Source: Pseudomonadota bacterium (GTDB lineage Bacteria; Myxococcota_A; UBA9042; GCA-2863065). Taken from it: DNA of 34,103 nt. Made by a program: the position numbers and the translations under genes. Below the pieces are notes generated by a model. That model saw only the letters and a program-made list of their open reading frames with translations. It was not told the origin of the DNA and did no database searches. The stretch spans positions 1 through 34,103 of the forward strand of contig SXOO01000020.1 in assembly GCA_005776725.1 (NCBI GenBank), written 5' to 3'. Below, piece by piece: positions 25,069-33,500 of the stretch (its first letter is position 1; each line of letters starts with the position of its first letter).

Positions 25069-26133
25069 CAAGACGCCCTCTCGCCCGAACTCGTTCCGCA
25101 GGATGTCGCGCATGCGGTCGAGGCCCTTGCGGGACTTCTCGGACCACTCCGCCGCCCCGCCGATCCGATCAGCCATGGACAAGCTGCGCTCGTAGATGTC
25201 TACGGCGCGCTCCACGAGGGGGCGAACGTAGCCCTTGAGCTCACCGAAGTAGATCCGCCGATCTTCCTCGTCGAGGTCGGCGGGCACCTCAGCGGCCATC
25301 ATGTCGTCGAACATCCCCTCGTAGAGCTCGCCGAGCCGGTAGCCCGCGGCCACCGACCAACGCGCCGCAGAGAGGCGGATACAGCCGAGATAGGCGTTCT
25401 GCGCCTCGAGGAAGAACGCGGACTTGTCGTTGAGGTCGCGCCGCATGGACTCCACGGGCAAGCGAAACCGAATGGAGCGAAAGAGCTCGCGGTAGATCTC
25501 GCCGATGAGGAACTGCGCCTGCGCGACGAGGACGTTGCCCTTGAGCGAGGGGACGCCCGGGTTGCGCCGGTGGTCCTCCACCGCCTCCTCCAGCGCGCGC
25601 TCGGCCCGCGCCCAGTCGCCCAGCTGGTACAAGGCGATCCCGAGCCGCGCCCGCGCCTCGACGCGCTCACGCACCGGCAGCTTCTTGCGATCGAGGACGC
25701 GCTGGGCTGCGCCGCGGAGGTCCTCCCAGGACTCGAGGCGCTCGAAGCAGAGCCCGATCTGGCAGCTGGCGTCGAGGCGGTCGGCGTCGCTCGCGAGCAG
25801 CTTCTCGGCCTCGATCAGGTGGACCAAGGCCTCCTTCCACCGGGTGAGCTGGAGCAGCGCGAGCCCGGCGTTGTAGCGGGCGTGCGGCGCGTAACGCGTG
25901 TCCGGAAAGAGGCGGGCCACCTCGTCGAAGCGGCGCGCGGCGTCTTCGTGCTCGGCGCGGGCGTACGCGTCTGACGCCGCCTGAAACGCAGACTTCGCGT
26001 CGAGCGCCTCCACCTTGCCGTGGTTCACGCGAAGGACCAGCGGATCGAGCTCGACGTCGGGCGGGCGGCCGTCGTCGATGGGGGCGGTGGCGCATCCAAG
26101 GGCCACCGCGAGGAGCGAGATCAGGCGTTTCAC
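25063..26133 (-). CDS. TPR-repeat lipoprotein
   Basis: This is a 356-residue lipoprotein: VKRLISLLAVALGC places Cys14 in the lipobox. Helical repeats of the TPR/outer-membrane assembly type follow: AFQAASDAYARAEHEDAARRF, then FPDTRYAPHARYNAGLALLQL, KEALVHLIEAEKLL and RARLGIALYQLGDWARAERALEEA. The pattern resembles YbgF/BamD-like scaffolds. The C-terminal 150 residues are helical without recognisable motifs. The GTG start overlaps the hisS stop (GTGA), so translation is coupled to hisS although no functional link is known. Likely periplasmic or outer-membrane scaffold; not assigned to BamD because context and length differ. Confidence 0.8.
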   Translation of the reverse strand: MKRLISLLAVALGCATAPIDDGRPPDVELDPLVLRVNHGKVEALDAKSAFQAASDAYARAEHEDAARRFDEVARLFPDTRYAPHARYNAGLALLQLTRWKEALVHLIEAEKLLASDADRLDASCQIGLCFERLESWEDLRGAAQRVLDRKKLPVRERVEARARLGIALYQLGDWARAERALEEAVEDHRRNPGVPSLKGNVLVAQAQFLIGEIYRELFRSIRFRLPVESMRRDLNDKSAFFLEAQNAYLGCIRLSAARWSVAAGYRLGELYEGMFDDMMAAEVPADLDEEDRRIYFGELKGYVRPLVERAVDIYERSLSMADRIGGAAEWSEKSRKGLDRMRDILRNEFGREGVLP

Positions 26134-27440
26134 CCCGGGATCAACGCTCGGACCTGGGCAACGATCTCAGCTGCGGAGACAGAGACCTGCGAACCGGCGG
26201 TCATGTCCTTGAGGCCGACGGTGCCGTTCAGGCGCTCCTCGTCGCCAACGACCAGGGTGATCCGCGCCCCGACCCGCGCGGCCAGCTTCAGCTGCTTGCC
26301 CAGCTTCTGGTCGGCGCCGAGCCCCTGCAGCACCACGAGGCCCGCCTGGCGGAGCTGGGCGGCGAGGCGCAGCGCATACGGCACCTGCGCGGCGCCGGCC
26401 ACGGCGATGAACACCTGCGGCGCGCCGGCCGATGCGGGCAGGAGACCCAGCTCTCCCAGCCCGGCCAGCAGCCGGTCCACGCCGAGGCTGATGCCCACCG
26501 CCGGCAGCTCTTCGCCGGTAAACAGCGCGAGAAGGCGGTCGTAGCGACCGCCGCTCATCACGCTGCCGAGGGAAGGCAGGTCCGTGAGGAAGGTCTCGTA
26601 GATGGTGGACGTGTAGTAGTCGAGCCCGCGCGCAATCGAGAGGTCGACCGAGAGGTGCTCTGCGATGCCGAGCTCAGCAGCCCAGCCGAGCAGCGTCCGA
26701 AGGCTCTCGAGCCCGGGACCGGCAACGTCGAGGTCGACCACCCGGTCGTCTACCGCATCGAGGGAGCCGTGCAGGAAGGTGTGGAGCGCCTGGGTGCCGG
26801 CCTCGTCCAGCTCGACCTTGGTCCGCAGCTCGGCCAGCATCGCGTCCCACCCGATCTTCGGCAGCTTGTCGACCACGCGGAGCATCTCGACTTGCTGCCG
26901 CGAGTCCGCGACTCCCAGCCGCCGCATGAGGCCGTCAAGGACGCGGCGGTCGTTCACGCGCATCTCAAAGCGTGTGACGCCCAAGGCCCGCAGCACCGCC
27001 ACGCCCACCTGCATGCACTCGAAGTCAGCGACGAGCGACGGCTCGCCCACCACGTCAACGTCGCACTGCATGAACTCGCGGAAGCGGCCGTGGGCCGGCT
27101 TCTCGGCGCGCCAGACCGGCGCGATCTGGTAGCGGCGGAACGGCCGAGGCAGCTGGGCGCCGTGTTGCCCCATCACCCGCGCCAGCGGCACGGTGAGGTC
27201 GTAGCGCAGGCTCACGTCGCGTTTGCCGTTGTCTTCGAAGCGATAGAGCAGCTGATCGCCCTCGTCGCCGTACTTGCCCACCAGGATGTCGCTGTACTCG
27301 AGCGCCGGCGTGGCAAGGGGGTGGAAGCCGAAGCTGCGGAACACACGGGCGACCGCCTCGAGCATGGCCTCGCGCGGGATCATCACCTCGGGCAGGTAGT
27401 CGCGAAAGCCTTTGAGGACGCGGGGCTCGATACGGGACAT
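26130..27440 (-). CDS. hisS: Histidyl-tRNA synthetase
   Basis: This 436-residue class II aminoacyl-tRNA synthetase charges tRNA-His. Class II motif 2 is seen in PFRRYQIAPVWRAEKPAHGRFREFMQCDVD; the histidine-binding motifs are ARGLDYYTSTIYE and GGRYDRLL; motif 3 is GISLGVDRLL. The C-terminal anticodon-binding domain (PQVFIAVAGAAQVPYALRLA onward) is complete. The ATG at 27440 has GAGGA nine bases upstream; the longer open frame upstream is not credible. It overlaps the following lipoprotein gene by four bases and is divergent from the desulfhydrase gene, with 68 bases between the two starts. Confidence 0.96.
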   Translation of the reverse strand: MSRIEPRVLKGFRDYLPEVMIPREAMLEAVARVFRSFGFHPLATPALEYSDILVGKYGDEGDQLLYRFEDNGKRDVSLRYDLTVPLARVMGQHGAQLPRPFRRYQIAPVWRAEKPAHGRFREFMQCDVDVVGEPSLVADFECMQVGVAVLRALGVTRFEMRVNDRRVLDGLMRRLGVADSRQQVEMLRVVDKLPKIGWDAMLAELRTKVELDEAGTQALHTFLHGSLDAVDDRVVDLDVAGPGLESLRTLLGWAAELGIAEHLSVDLSIARGLDYYTSTIYETFLTDLPSLGSVMSGGRYDRLLALFTGEELPAVGISLGVDRLLAGLGELGLLPASAGAPQVFIAVAGAAQVPYALRLAAQLRQAGLVVLQGLGADQKLGKQLKLAARVGARITLVVGDEERLNGTVGLKDMTAGSQVSVSAAEIVAQVRALIPG

Positions 27441-27508
27441 TGCAGGATTCCTCGAGACACTGGGGCGCGTGGGTTTCGCTTCGCGCCGCGCGGTTTTACC
27501 ATCGCACC

Positions 27509-28432
27509 ATGCAAAAGGAACCCGGCCGCATCTCCCTCGCTCGCCTCCCCACACCGATCGAGTCGTACGACCGCCTCGTGCCAGGGCTGCGGGTGAAGCG
27601 AGACGACCTCACCGGGTCCACGCTCAGCGGCAACAAGGTGCGAAAGCTCGAGTATCTGCTGGCCGACGCGCGGTCGCGCCGCAAGAAGCACGTCGTGACT
27701 TGCGGCGGCATCCAGTCGAACCACTGCCGCGCCACGGCGCTGGCCGCGGCGCAGCTGGGGCTGCGGTGCACGGTGTTGCTTCGGAGCCCCAGCGCCCGGG
27801 CGTCCTACGACGCGGCCACGGGCAACCTGCGCCTGATGCAACTCTCCGGCGCCCACATCGTGTGGGTCACGCCTGACGAATACCGAAACCAGCGCCAAGA
27901 GCTCATGGCCGAGATCGCCGGCACGGACGGGAAGGTGATCGTGGAGGGAGGCTCGGACGGGCTCGGGTCGCTGGGCTACGTGCGCGCCGTAGACGAGCTG
28001 CTGAAGCAGCGTGAAGCGCCCACCTCGATCGTGGTGGCCACCGGGAGCGGCGGAACGCTCGCCGGGCTCACGCTCGGCGCGCGGCGACGGGGCCTCGACA
28101 TCCCCGTGCTGGGAGTGGCCGTGTGCGACGACGCCCCCACCTTCCAGGCGATCTGCGCTCGCGTCGCGCGGGAGGCCCGTGAGCTGCTGCCGGATCTCCC
28201 GGCCCTCGAGGCGAACGACTTCGTTGTGGTTGAGGGCTACGCGGGCCGCGGATACGCCGTGTCGTCGCCTCAGGAGCTGGACCTCCTGGCCACGGTGGCG
28301 CGGCGGACAGGGCTGCTGCTGGACCCGGTCTATACCGCGAAGGCGTTTCAGTTCCTCGTCTCCCGCGATCCCCGGCTGGGCGCGAAGCCGCTCTTCATCC
28401 ATACCGGCGGGCTCCCCGGGCTCCTGGCCTGA
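27509..28432 (+). CDS. D-cysteine desulfhydrase / ACC deaminase family PLP enzyme
   Basis: This 307-residue protein is a fold-type II PLP enzyme. The cofactor lysine is K43 in the motif SGNKVRKLEYLLADA. CGGIQSNHCRATA (65-77) is the substrate-contact loop of the DcyD/ACC deaminase family. ATGSGGTLAGL is the phosphate-binding loop. The family includes D-cysteine desulfhydrase (D-cysteine to pyruvate, ammonia and H2S), ACC deaminase and L-cysteate lyase; the sequence does not allow a firm choice, though D-cysteine desulfhydrase is most likely. The ATG at 27509 is favoured by alignment of the N-terminus with the family. The PrsW-type gene starts one base after its stop. Confidence 0.88.
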   Translation: MQKEPGRISLARLPTPIESYDRLVPGLRVKRDDLTGSTLSGNKVRKLEYLLADARSRRKKHVVTCGGIQSNHCRATALAAAQLGLRCTVLLRSPSARASYDAATGNLRLMQLSGAHIVWVTPDEYRNQRQELMAEIAGTDGKVIVEGGSDGLGSLGYVRAVDELLKQREAPTSIVVATGSGGTLAGLTLGARRRGLDIPVLGVAVCDDAPTFQAICARVAREARELLPDLPALEANDFVVVEGYAGRGYAVSSPQELDLLATVARRTGLLLDPVYTAKAFQFLVSRDPRLGAKPLFIHTGGLPGLLA

Positions 28433-28433
28433 G

Positions 28434-29129
28434 GTGGACCTCCCCCAGGTCCTCGTGGCGTGCTTCGCACCCTCCCTGGCGTGGCTCGGGCTCTTCTCAC
28501 TGCGGGGCGAGCCGCGGAGCAGCGCCGGGCTGCCTCACCTGCTGCTGGCGTTCGGCGGCGGGTTGTTGGCCGGCCCCGCGTCGGTGCTGCTCTTTCGCGC
28601 CTTGGGCCAGGTAGCGTTCTACGGCGGCTTTGCCGGCCTCGACCAGCTGCCCGACCTCGTGAAGCTGGCCGTGTCGGTGGCCGGCATCGGCTTCGTGGAG
28701 GAGGCCGCCAAGTGCCTAATCTGCCTGGCGATCCTGCGGGCGGAGGAGGTGCGCGGCGCCCCGCCCACGCGCGCAATCGCGCTCGGAATCGCCGTGTCCC
28801 TGGGCTTTGCCACGATCGAGAACTGGTACGCCATGGCCATCGATGGCGAGGCCTCCCTGGCCCGCGCCGTGGTCCACCCGGTGGTGCACGTCTTGGTCTC
28901 TGGCCTGTGGGCGGTGGCGCTGGGGGTGGCCCAGACCGGTCGCAGCGCGAGGCTCCTCGTGGTGACGGGCCTCGCTCTCGCGGTGGTGGCGCACGGCCTA
29001 TACGACTACGCGCTGCTGGCAGACACCGTGAGCGATCTCTGGATCTTGCCGCTGGCGTTCGGGCTGTGGGTGTTTCTGTCGATCGGGCTCGAGGAAGTGC
29101 GCTCTCTCAGCCGCCCCCGAGCTTCGTGA
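28434..29129 (+). CDS. PrsW-family intramembrane metalloprotease
   Basis: This is a 231-residue multi-pass membrane protein. The PrsW/CAAX-protease-type motifs are in place: VEEAAK (E89, E90, K93), FATIEN (E129, N130), HPVVH (H148, H152) and AHGLYDY (H187, D191). In Bacillus, PrsW cleaves an anti-sigma factor; related proteins act as immunity or processing proteases. The GTG at 28434 begins one base after the desulfhydrase stop, so translation is coupled. Its 3' end overlaps the convergent gene at 29107 by 23 bases. The target is unknown; no sigma/anti-sigma pair lies in the window. Confidence 0.83.
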   Translation: MDLPQVLVACFAPSLAWLGLFSLRGEPRSSAGLPHLLLAFGGGLLAGPASVLLFRALGQVAFYGGFAGLDQLPDLVKLAVSVAGIGFVEEAAKCLICLAILRAEEVRGAPPTRAIALGIAVSLGFATIENWYAMAIDGEASLARAVVHPVVHVLVSGLWAVALGVAQTGRSARLLVVTGLALAVVAHGLYDYALLADTVSDLWILPLAFGLWVFLSIGLEEVRSLSRPRAS

Positions 29130-30306
29130 GGGCTTCGATCATCTTCTTTCGGGCGCCATCGAGCGGATCCGAGTCCCGCTTCAGGTCGGCCACGCGCTCG
29201 AAGAGCCGCTTCAGCAGCAGCGCGTTGTAGCGGTCCTGCTGCTGGAGCACGAGGCGCTTCACCTCCTCCGAGATGTCGCCGGAGAGCTCGTAAGTGGCCA
29301 CGGAGTCCGAGTCGACCCAGTCCTCCTCGCGGCCGACCTGCTTCGGGTTGTCGTACTTCACCTTCAGCTGGGTGGTGGGCTGCACGTTCGGGTCCGGCAG
29401 CACGCCCGGCGGGGGCGGATCGACCGGCTTCACCTGGGTGAGCACGTCGCCGTTGGCTGCCGTGAGCACGGTGACCGGGACGAGGAAGCCCTTCCGGTAC
29501 GAGCCCTCCGGCGCAATGCTCGCGACGCGGAAGAAGCGCTGGCGGGCGGGGATCTGAAGCGTGGCCGGCTCGAACTCCGTCTGCAGCTCGACGAGCACGC
29601 CCTTCTCGTTGGCCATGAGGAGGGCCGACGTGTAGAGGCGCTCGAGCACCTGATTGTAGTTGAGCACGGCGCGCACGGCCTCGCCGTTGAACATCTGCTT
29701 CGAGAAGATGTCGCCGAGGCGCGGCCCCTTCTCGACGTAAGCGATCGCGGCGTTGCGGAGCCGGTCGAGGTCTTTCTCGAGCGACTTCAGGAGCGCGTCG
29801 GTGAGCGAGTCGGCCTTGGCGGCGCCGTCCACCTTCTTGTGCACCTCGCCCACGATCGCGGCGAACTCCTTCACCACGTCCTCGATGGCCTCGCCCTTGG
29901 GCCCCACTTTGAGCGCCTGGATCCGCTTCAGGAGGTCTGCGGCGTCCTCCTGCTGCTGCGTGGCGATCTGCCGGTCGTAGGTGGTTCCCCGGAACGAGTA
30001 GCCGAGGAAGGCGGCGGCCGCGAGCAAGGCCAGCGCCACCAACACCAGCGTCCACCGCGTGCCGGGCGACGACTTGATGCTCACGTCTCCGAGGTCGACG
30101 TCGGCGATCGGCGCGCGGCTTCGACCTTCGAGGCCCAGATCGAAGCCGCCCGGAGGCGTGCGATCCGGGGCAGGCTGCCCAGGGGAGGCCCCGGGTTCGG
30201 CGGTCGGCGACGAAGCGCTGGGGGCTGCGACCGCCTCGCGCTTACGAATGCCGAGCTTGGCTTTGAGGTCGTCGTAGTTCTTATCAGGCGTCTTCGAGTC
30301 GGACAC
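29107..30306 (-). CDS. Single-pass membrane protein of unknown function
   Basis: This is a 399-residue protein. The first 80 residues are cytoplasmic, disordered and proline/serine-rich, beginning VSDSKTPDKNYDDLKAKLGIRK. One membrane segment follows (about 85-104, WTLVLVALALLAAAAFLGYSF), then a helical, probably periplasmic domain (about 110-240) and a C-terminal part with a proline-rich loop and VYELSGD-like strands. The architecture suits a cell-envelope scaffold. No catalytic motif or known family is recognised. The GTG at 30306 has GGGAG eight bases upstream. It is convergent with and overlaps the PrsW-type gene by 23 bases, and is divergent from the MopE-type gene. Confidence 0.72.
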   Translation of the reverse strand: MSDSKTPDKNYDDLKAKLGIRKREAVAAPSASSPTAEPGASPGQPAPDRTPPGGFDLGLEGRSRAPIADVDLGDVSIKSSPGTRWTLVLVALALLAAAAFLGYSFRGTTYDRQIATQQQEDAADLLKRIQALKVGPKGEAIEDVVKEFAAIVGEVHKKVDGAAKADSLTDALLKSLEKDLDRLRNAAIAYVEKGPRLGDIFSKQMFNGEAVRAVLNYNQVLERLYTSALLMANEKGVLVELQTEFEPATLQIPARQRFFRVASIAPEGSYRKGFLVPVTVLTAANGDVLTQVKPVDPPPPGVLPDPNVQPTTQLKVKYDNPKQVGREEDWVDSDSVATYELSGDISEEVKRLVLQQQDRYNALLLKRLFERVADLKRDSDPLDGARKKMIEALTKLGGG

Positions 30307-30461
30307 GGGGTACTCCCAGCGTTAGCGGTCGCGAGCATAGGACGCGGAAGGCGCCTCGCGCAATCCCGAGTACACGCTTGGCTCGCCGCGCGCGACTCCG
30401 TCGGGACGTTTCGTAGGGAGGCTGCTCTGGCTAACTGCACGCAACGTAGGCGGCGAGACCA

Positions 30462-30479
30462 GTAAAGACGGTAAAGACG
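30462..30479. repeat. 9-bp direct repeat in a divergent promoter region
   Basis: GTAAAGACG occurs twice head to tail (30462-30470, 30471-30479), about 45 bases before the start of the MopE-type gene and in an otherwise more G/C-rich intergenic stretch. It could be a regulator half-site pair, but no regulator is indicated. Confidence 0.5.
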
Positions 30480-30524
30480 GTCCAGCGCTTGAATCCGAAG
30501 AGGGCGCTCCGCTACCCTCGCCCG

Positions 30525-33500
30525 ATGCTCAGAACCATGACGCTTCTCCTCACGGGGCTCCTCGCGACCTCGGCCCACGCCTACTCGAGCGGCATCACAG
30601 GCCGGTCCGAGACCGGGTGTAACGGGTGCCACGGCGGCGGAACGGCCCCGACCCTCAACCTGAGCGGGCCGACGATCCTGACGGTGGGCGCGAAAGGCAC
30701 CTACACGCTCACGATCACCCACAAGAGCACATCGCAGACCAAGGGCGGACTCAACGTCTCGGTGTCGGCCGGCACCATCGCATCCCTCTCGGGCCAGGGC
30801 ACCAAGCTCTTGAGCAGCGAGCTCACTCACTCCGCCCCGAAGTCGAAGATCGGCAGCGCCACCACCTTCCAATTCGAGGTCACGGCCCCAGCCAGCGCCA
30901 CCACGCTGAACATCTTCGCCGCCGGCAACTCGGTGAACGGGGCGAACGGGAACCAGGGCGATCTCAGCGCGACCACCTCCGTCTCGGTGACTGTGACCTG
31001 CGTCGACAGCGACAACGACACCTTCACCGCCGCCTCGTGCGGTGGCACCGACTGCAACGACAACGATCCCAACACGAAGCCGGGCGCGCAGGAGTTCTGC
31101 GACAACAAGGACAACGACTGCGACGCGCAGACGGACGAGGGCGTGAAGCCCACGTACTACCGCGACGCTGACGCCGACTCGTGGGGGGTGACCACGGATA
31201 CGATCGTCGCCTGCTCCCCCACGATGGGCTACGTGCCCAAGAGCGGAGACTGCAACGACAACGAGAAGTTCATCAACCCGGACATCTCGGACTTCTGCGA
31301 CCTGATCGACAACAACTGCAACGGCGTCACGGACGAGGGCCACCCGAAGACCACGTTCTACAAGGACAAGGACAACGACGCGTGGGGCGACACGAACGAC
31401 ACGATCGAGTCGTGCAGCCTCCCACCCGGGTACGCCCACGACCCTGGCGACTGCGACGACAACAACCTCTTTGTCAGCCCGGGAGGCCAGGAGGCCTGCG
31501 ACGGCCTCGACAACGACTGTGACGGAGGCACCGACGTCGGCATCGGCAGCGCGTGGTATCCCGACACCGACAACGACGGAGCGGGAGCCGTCGGCTCAGC
31601 GTCAGTGCTGTCGTGCAACAAGCCGCCGGGACACGCCGCCACGAACAACGACTGCGACGACACGCAGAATACGGTGGCGCCCAACAAGCTGGAGCTTTGC
31701 GACACGCGCGACAACGACTGCGACAGCCAGATCGACGAAGGCGTGTTGCTCACGTTCTTCACGGACGGCGACAACGACGGCTACGGGAAGGCCACGCCCA
31801 CCATCCAAGCCTGCGCAGCACCCACCGGCTTCGCCGCGAACAAGCAGGACTGCAACGATGGCGACCCCCTGGTTAACCCCGCCGGCACGGAGACCTGCAA
31901 CGGGAAGGACGACAACTGCGACAACGCGATCGACGAGGGCGTCAAGACCACCTGGTACTTCGACGGGGACGGCGACACCTTCGGCGTCACCGGCGCAACC
32001 ACGCTAGCCTGCAGCCTCCCCCCGTCGCACGCGGCGCTTCCCGGCGACTGCAACGATGAGCTCGTTGGCGTGCACCCTGGGGCCCAAGAGCTGTGCAACA
32101 ACCTCGACGACGACTGCAACAACGTCGCGGACGACGGCGCGGGCCCGCTCTGGTACGCGGACGCCGACCTGGACGGCTTCGGCGTAGGAGACGGCGTTCA
32201 GAAGTGTAGCGCGCCGCCCGCCCACGCCTCGAAGGCTGGGGACTGCGCGCCGAACGACCCCAAGCGGAATCCGGGCCAGGCCGAGATCTGCAACGGCGCC
32301 GACGACGACTGCGACCCCGACGCCGACGAGGGACTGGTCTTCCACCCGTACTGGCCCGACTTGGACTTTGATGAGCAGGGTGCCGGCACCTCCATCACCG
32401 CCTGCGCACAGCCGCCGGGCTACGCAGACAACGAGCTCGACTGCGACGACAACGCCGCAGGGACGTATGACGGCGCGCCGGAGCAGTGCAACGGCAAGGA
32501 CGACGACTGCAACGACCTCGTGGACGACAACGTCACGACCACGCGCTTCTATCGCGACGTCGACGAAGACGGCCACGGCGACCCCAGCACCTACGTGAAC
32601 GACTGCAAGGCTCCCGCCGGCCACGTCCTGACGAACGACGACTGCAACGACAACGCAGCCGGGATCAACCCGGACGCCACCGAGACCTGTAACGAGAAGG
32701 ACGACGACTGCGACAACAAGGTCGACGAGGGCGTCAAGACCACCTTCTACTACGACCAGGACAAGGACGGGTACGGCGTAGCCCACTCCAGCGTCGACGC
32801 GTGCGTCGCTCCCGACGGGACGGCGGCGTTCGGGACCGACTGCAACGACAGCGCGCCGTCGGCCTATCCTGACGCCCCCGAGCTGCCCAACGGGATCGAC
32901 GACGACTGTGACGGAACGATCGACGAGGGCACCGTGGCATACGACGACGACGGCGACTCGTTCACCGAGAACGGGGGCGACTGTAACGACGACGACAAGG
33001 ACGTATCCCCCGCGCTCACCGAGGTCGAGAACGGCAAGGACGACAACTGCAACGAGACGATCGACGAGGGCACGGCCGCGTACGACGACGACGGCGACGG
33101 TTACACGGAGAACGAAGACGACTGCGATGACGGCGACGACACCAGCCACCCGGGAGGCACCGAGGTCGCCGACGGTGCGGACAACGACTGCGACGGCATC
33201 ACGGACGACGGCACAACGGCCTACGACGACGACCAAGACGGGACGAGCGAGGACGAGGGCGACTGCAACGACAACAACACCAACGTCCACGAAGGCGCCG
33301 TCGAGCTGGACGACAACGTCGACAACGACTGTGACGGGGAGACCGACGAGGACTTCCTGCCCTCGGACACCGACGGCGACACCTACAACGACGACGTCGA
33401 CTGCAACGACGACGACGAGAGCATCAACCCGGGCGCGGAAGAGGTGGAGACCGGCACGGACGACAACTGCGACGGCACGATCGACGAGGGGACACCCGCC

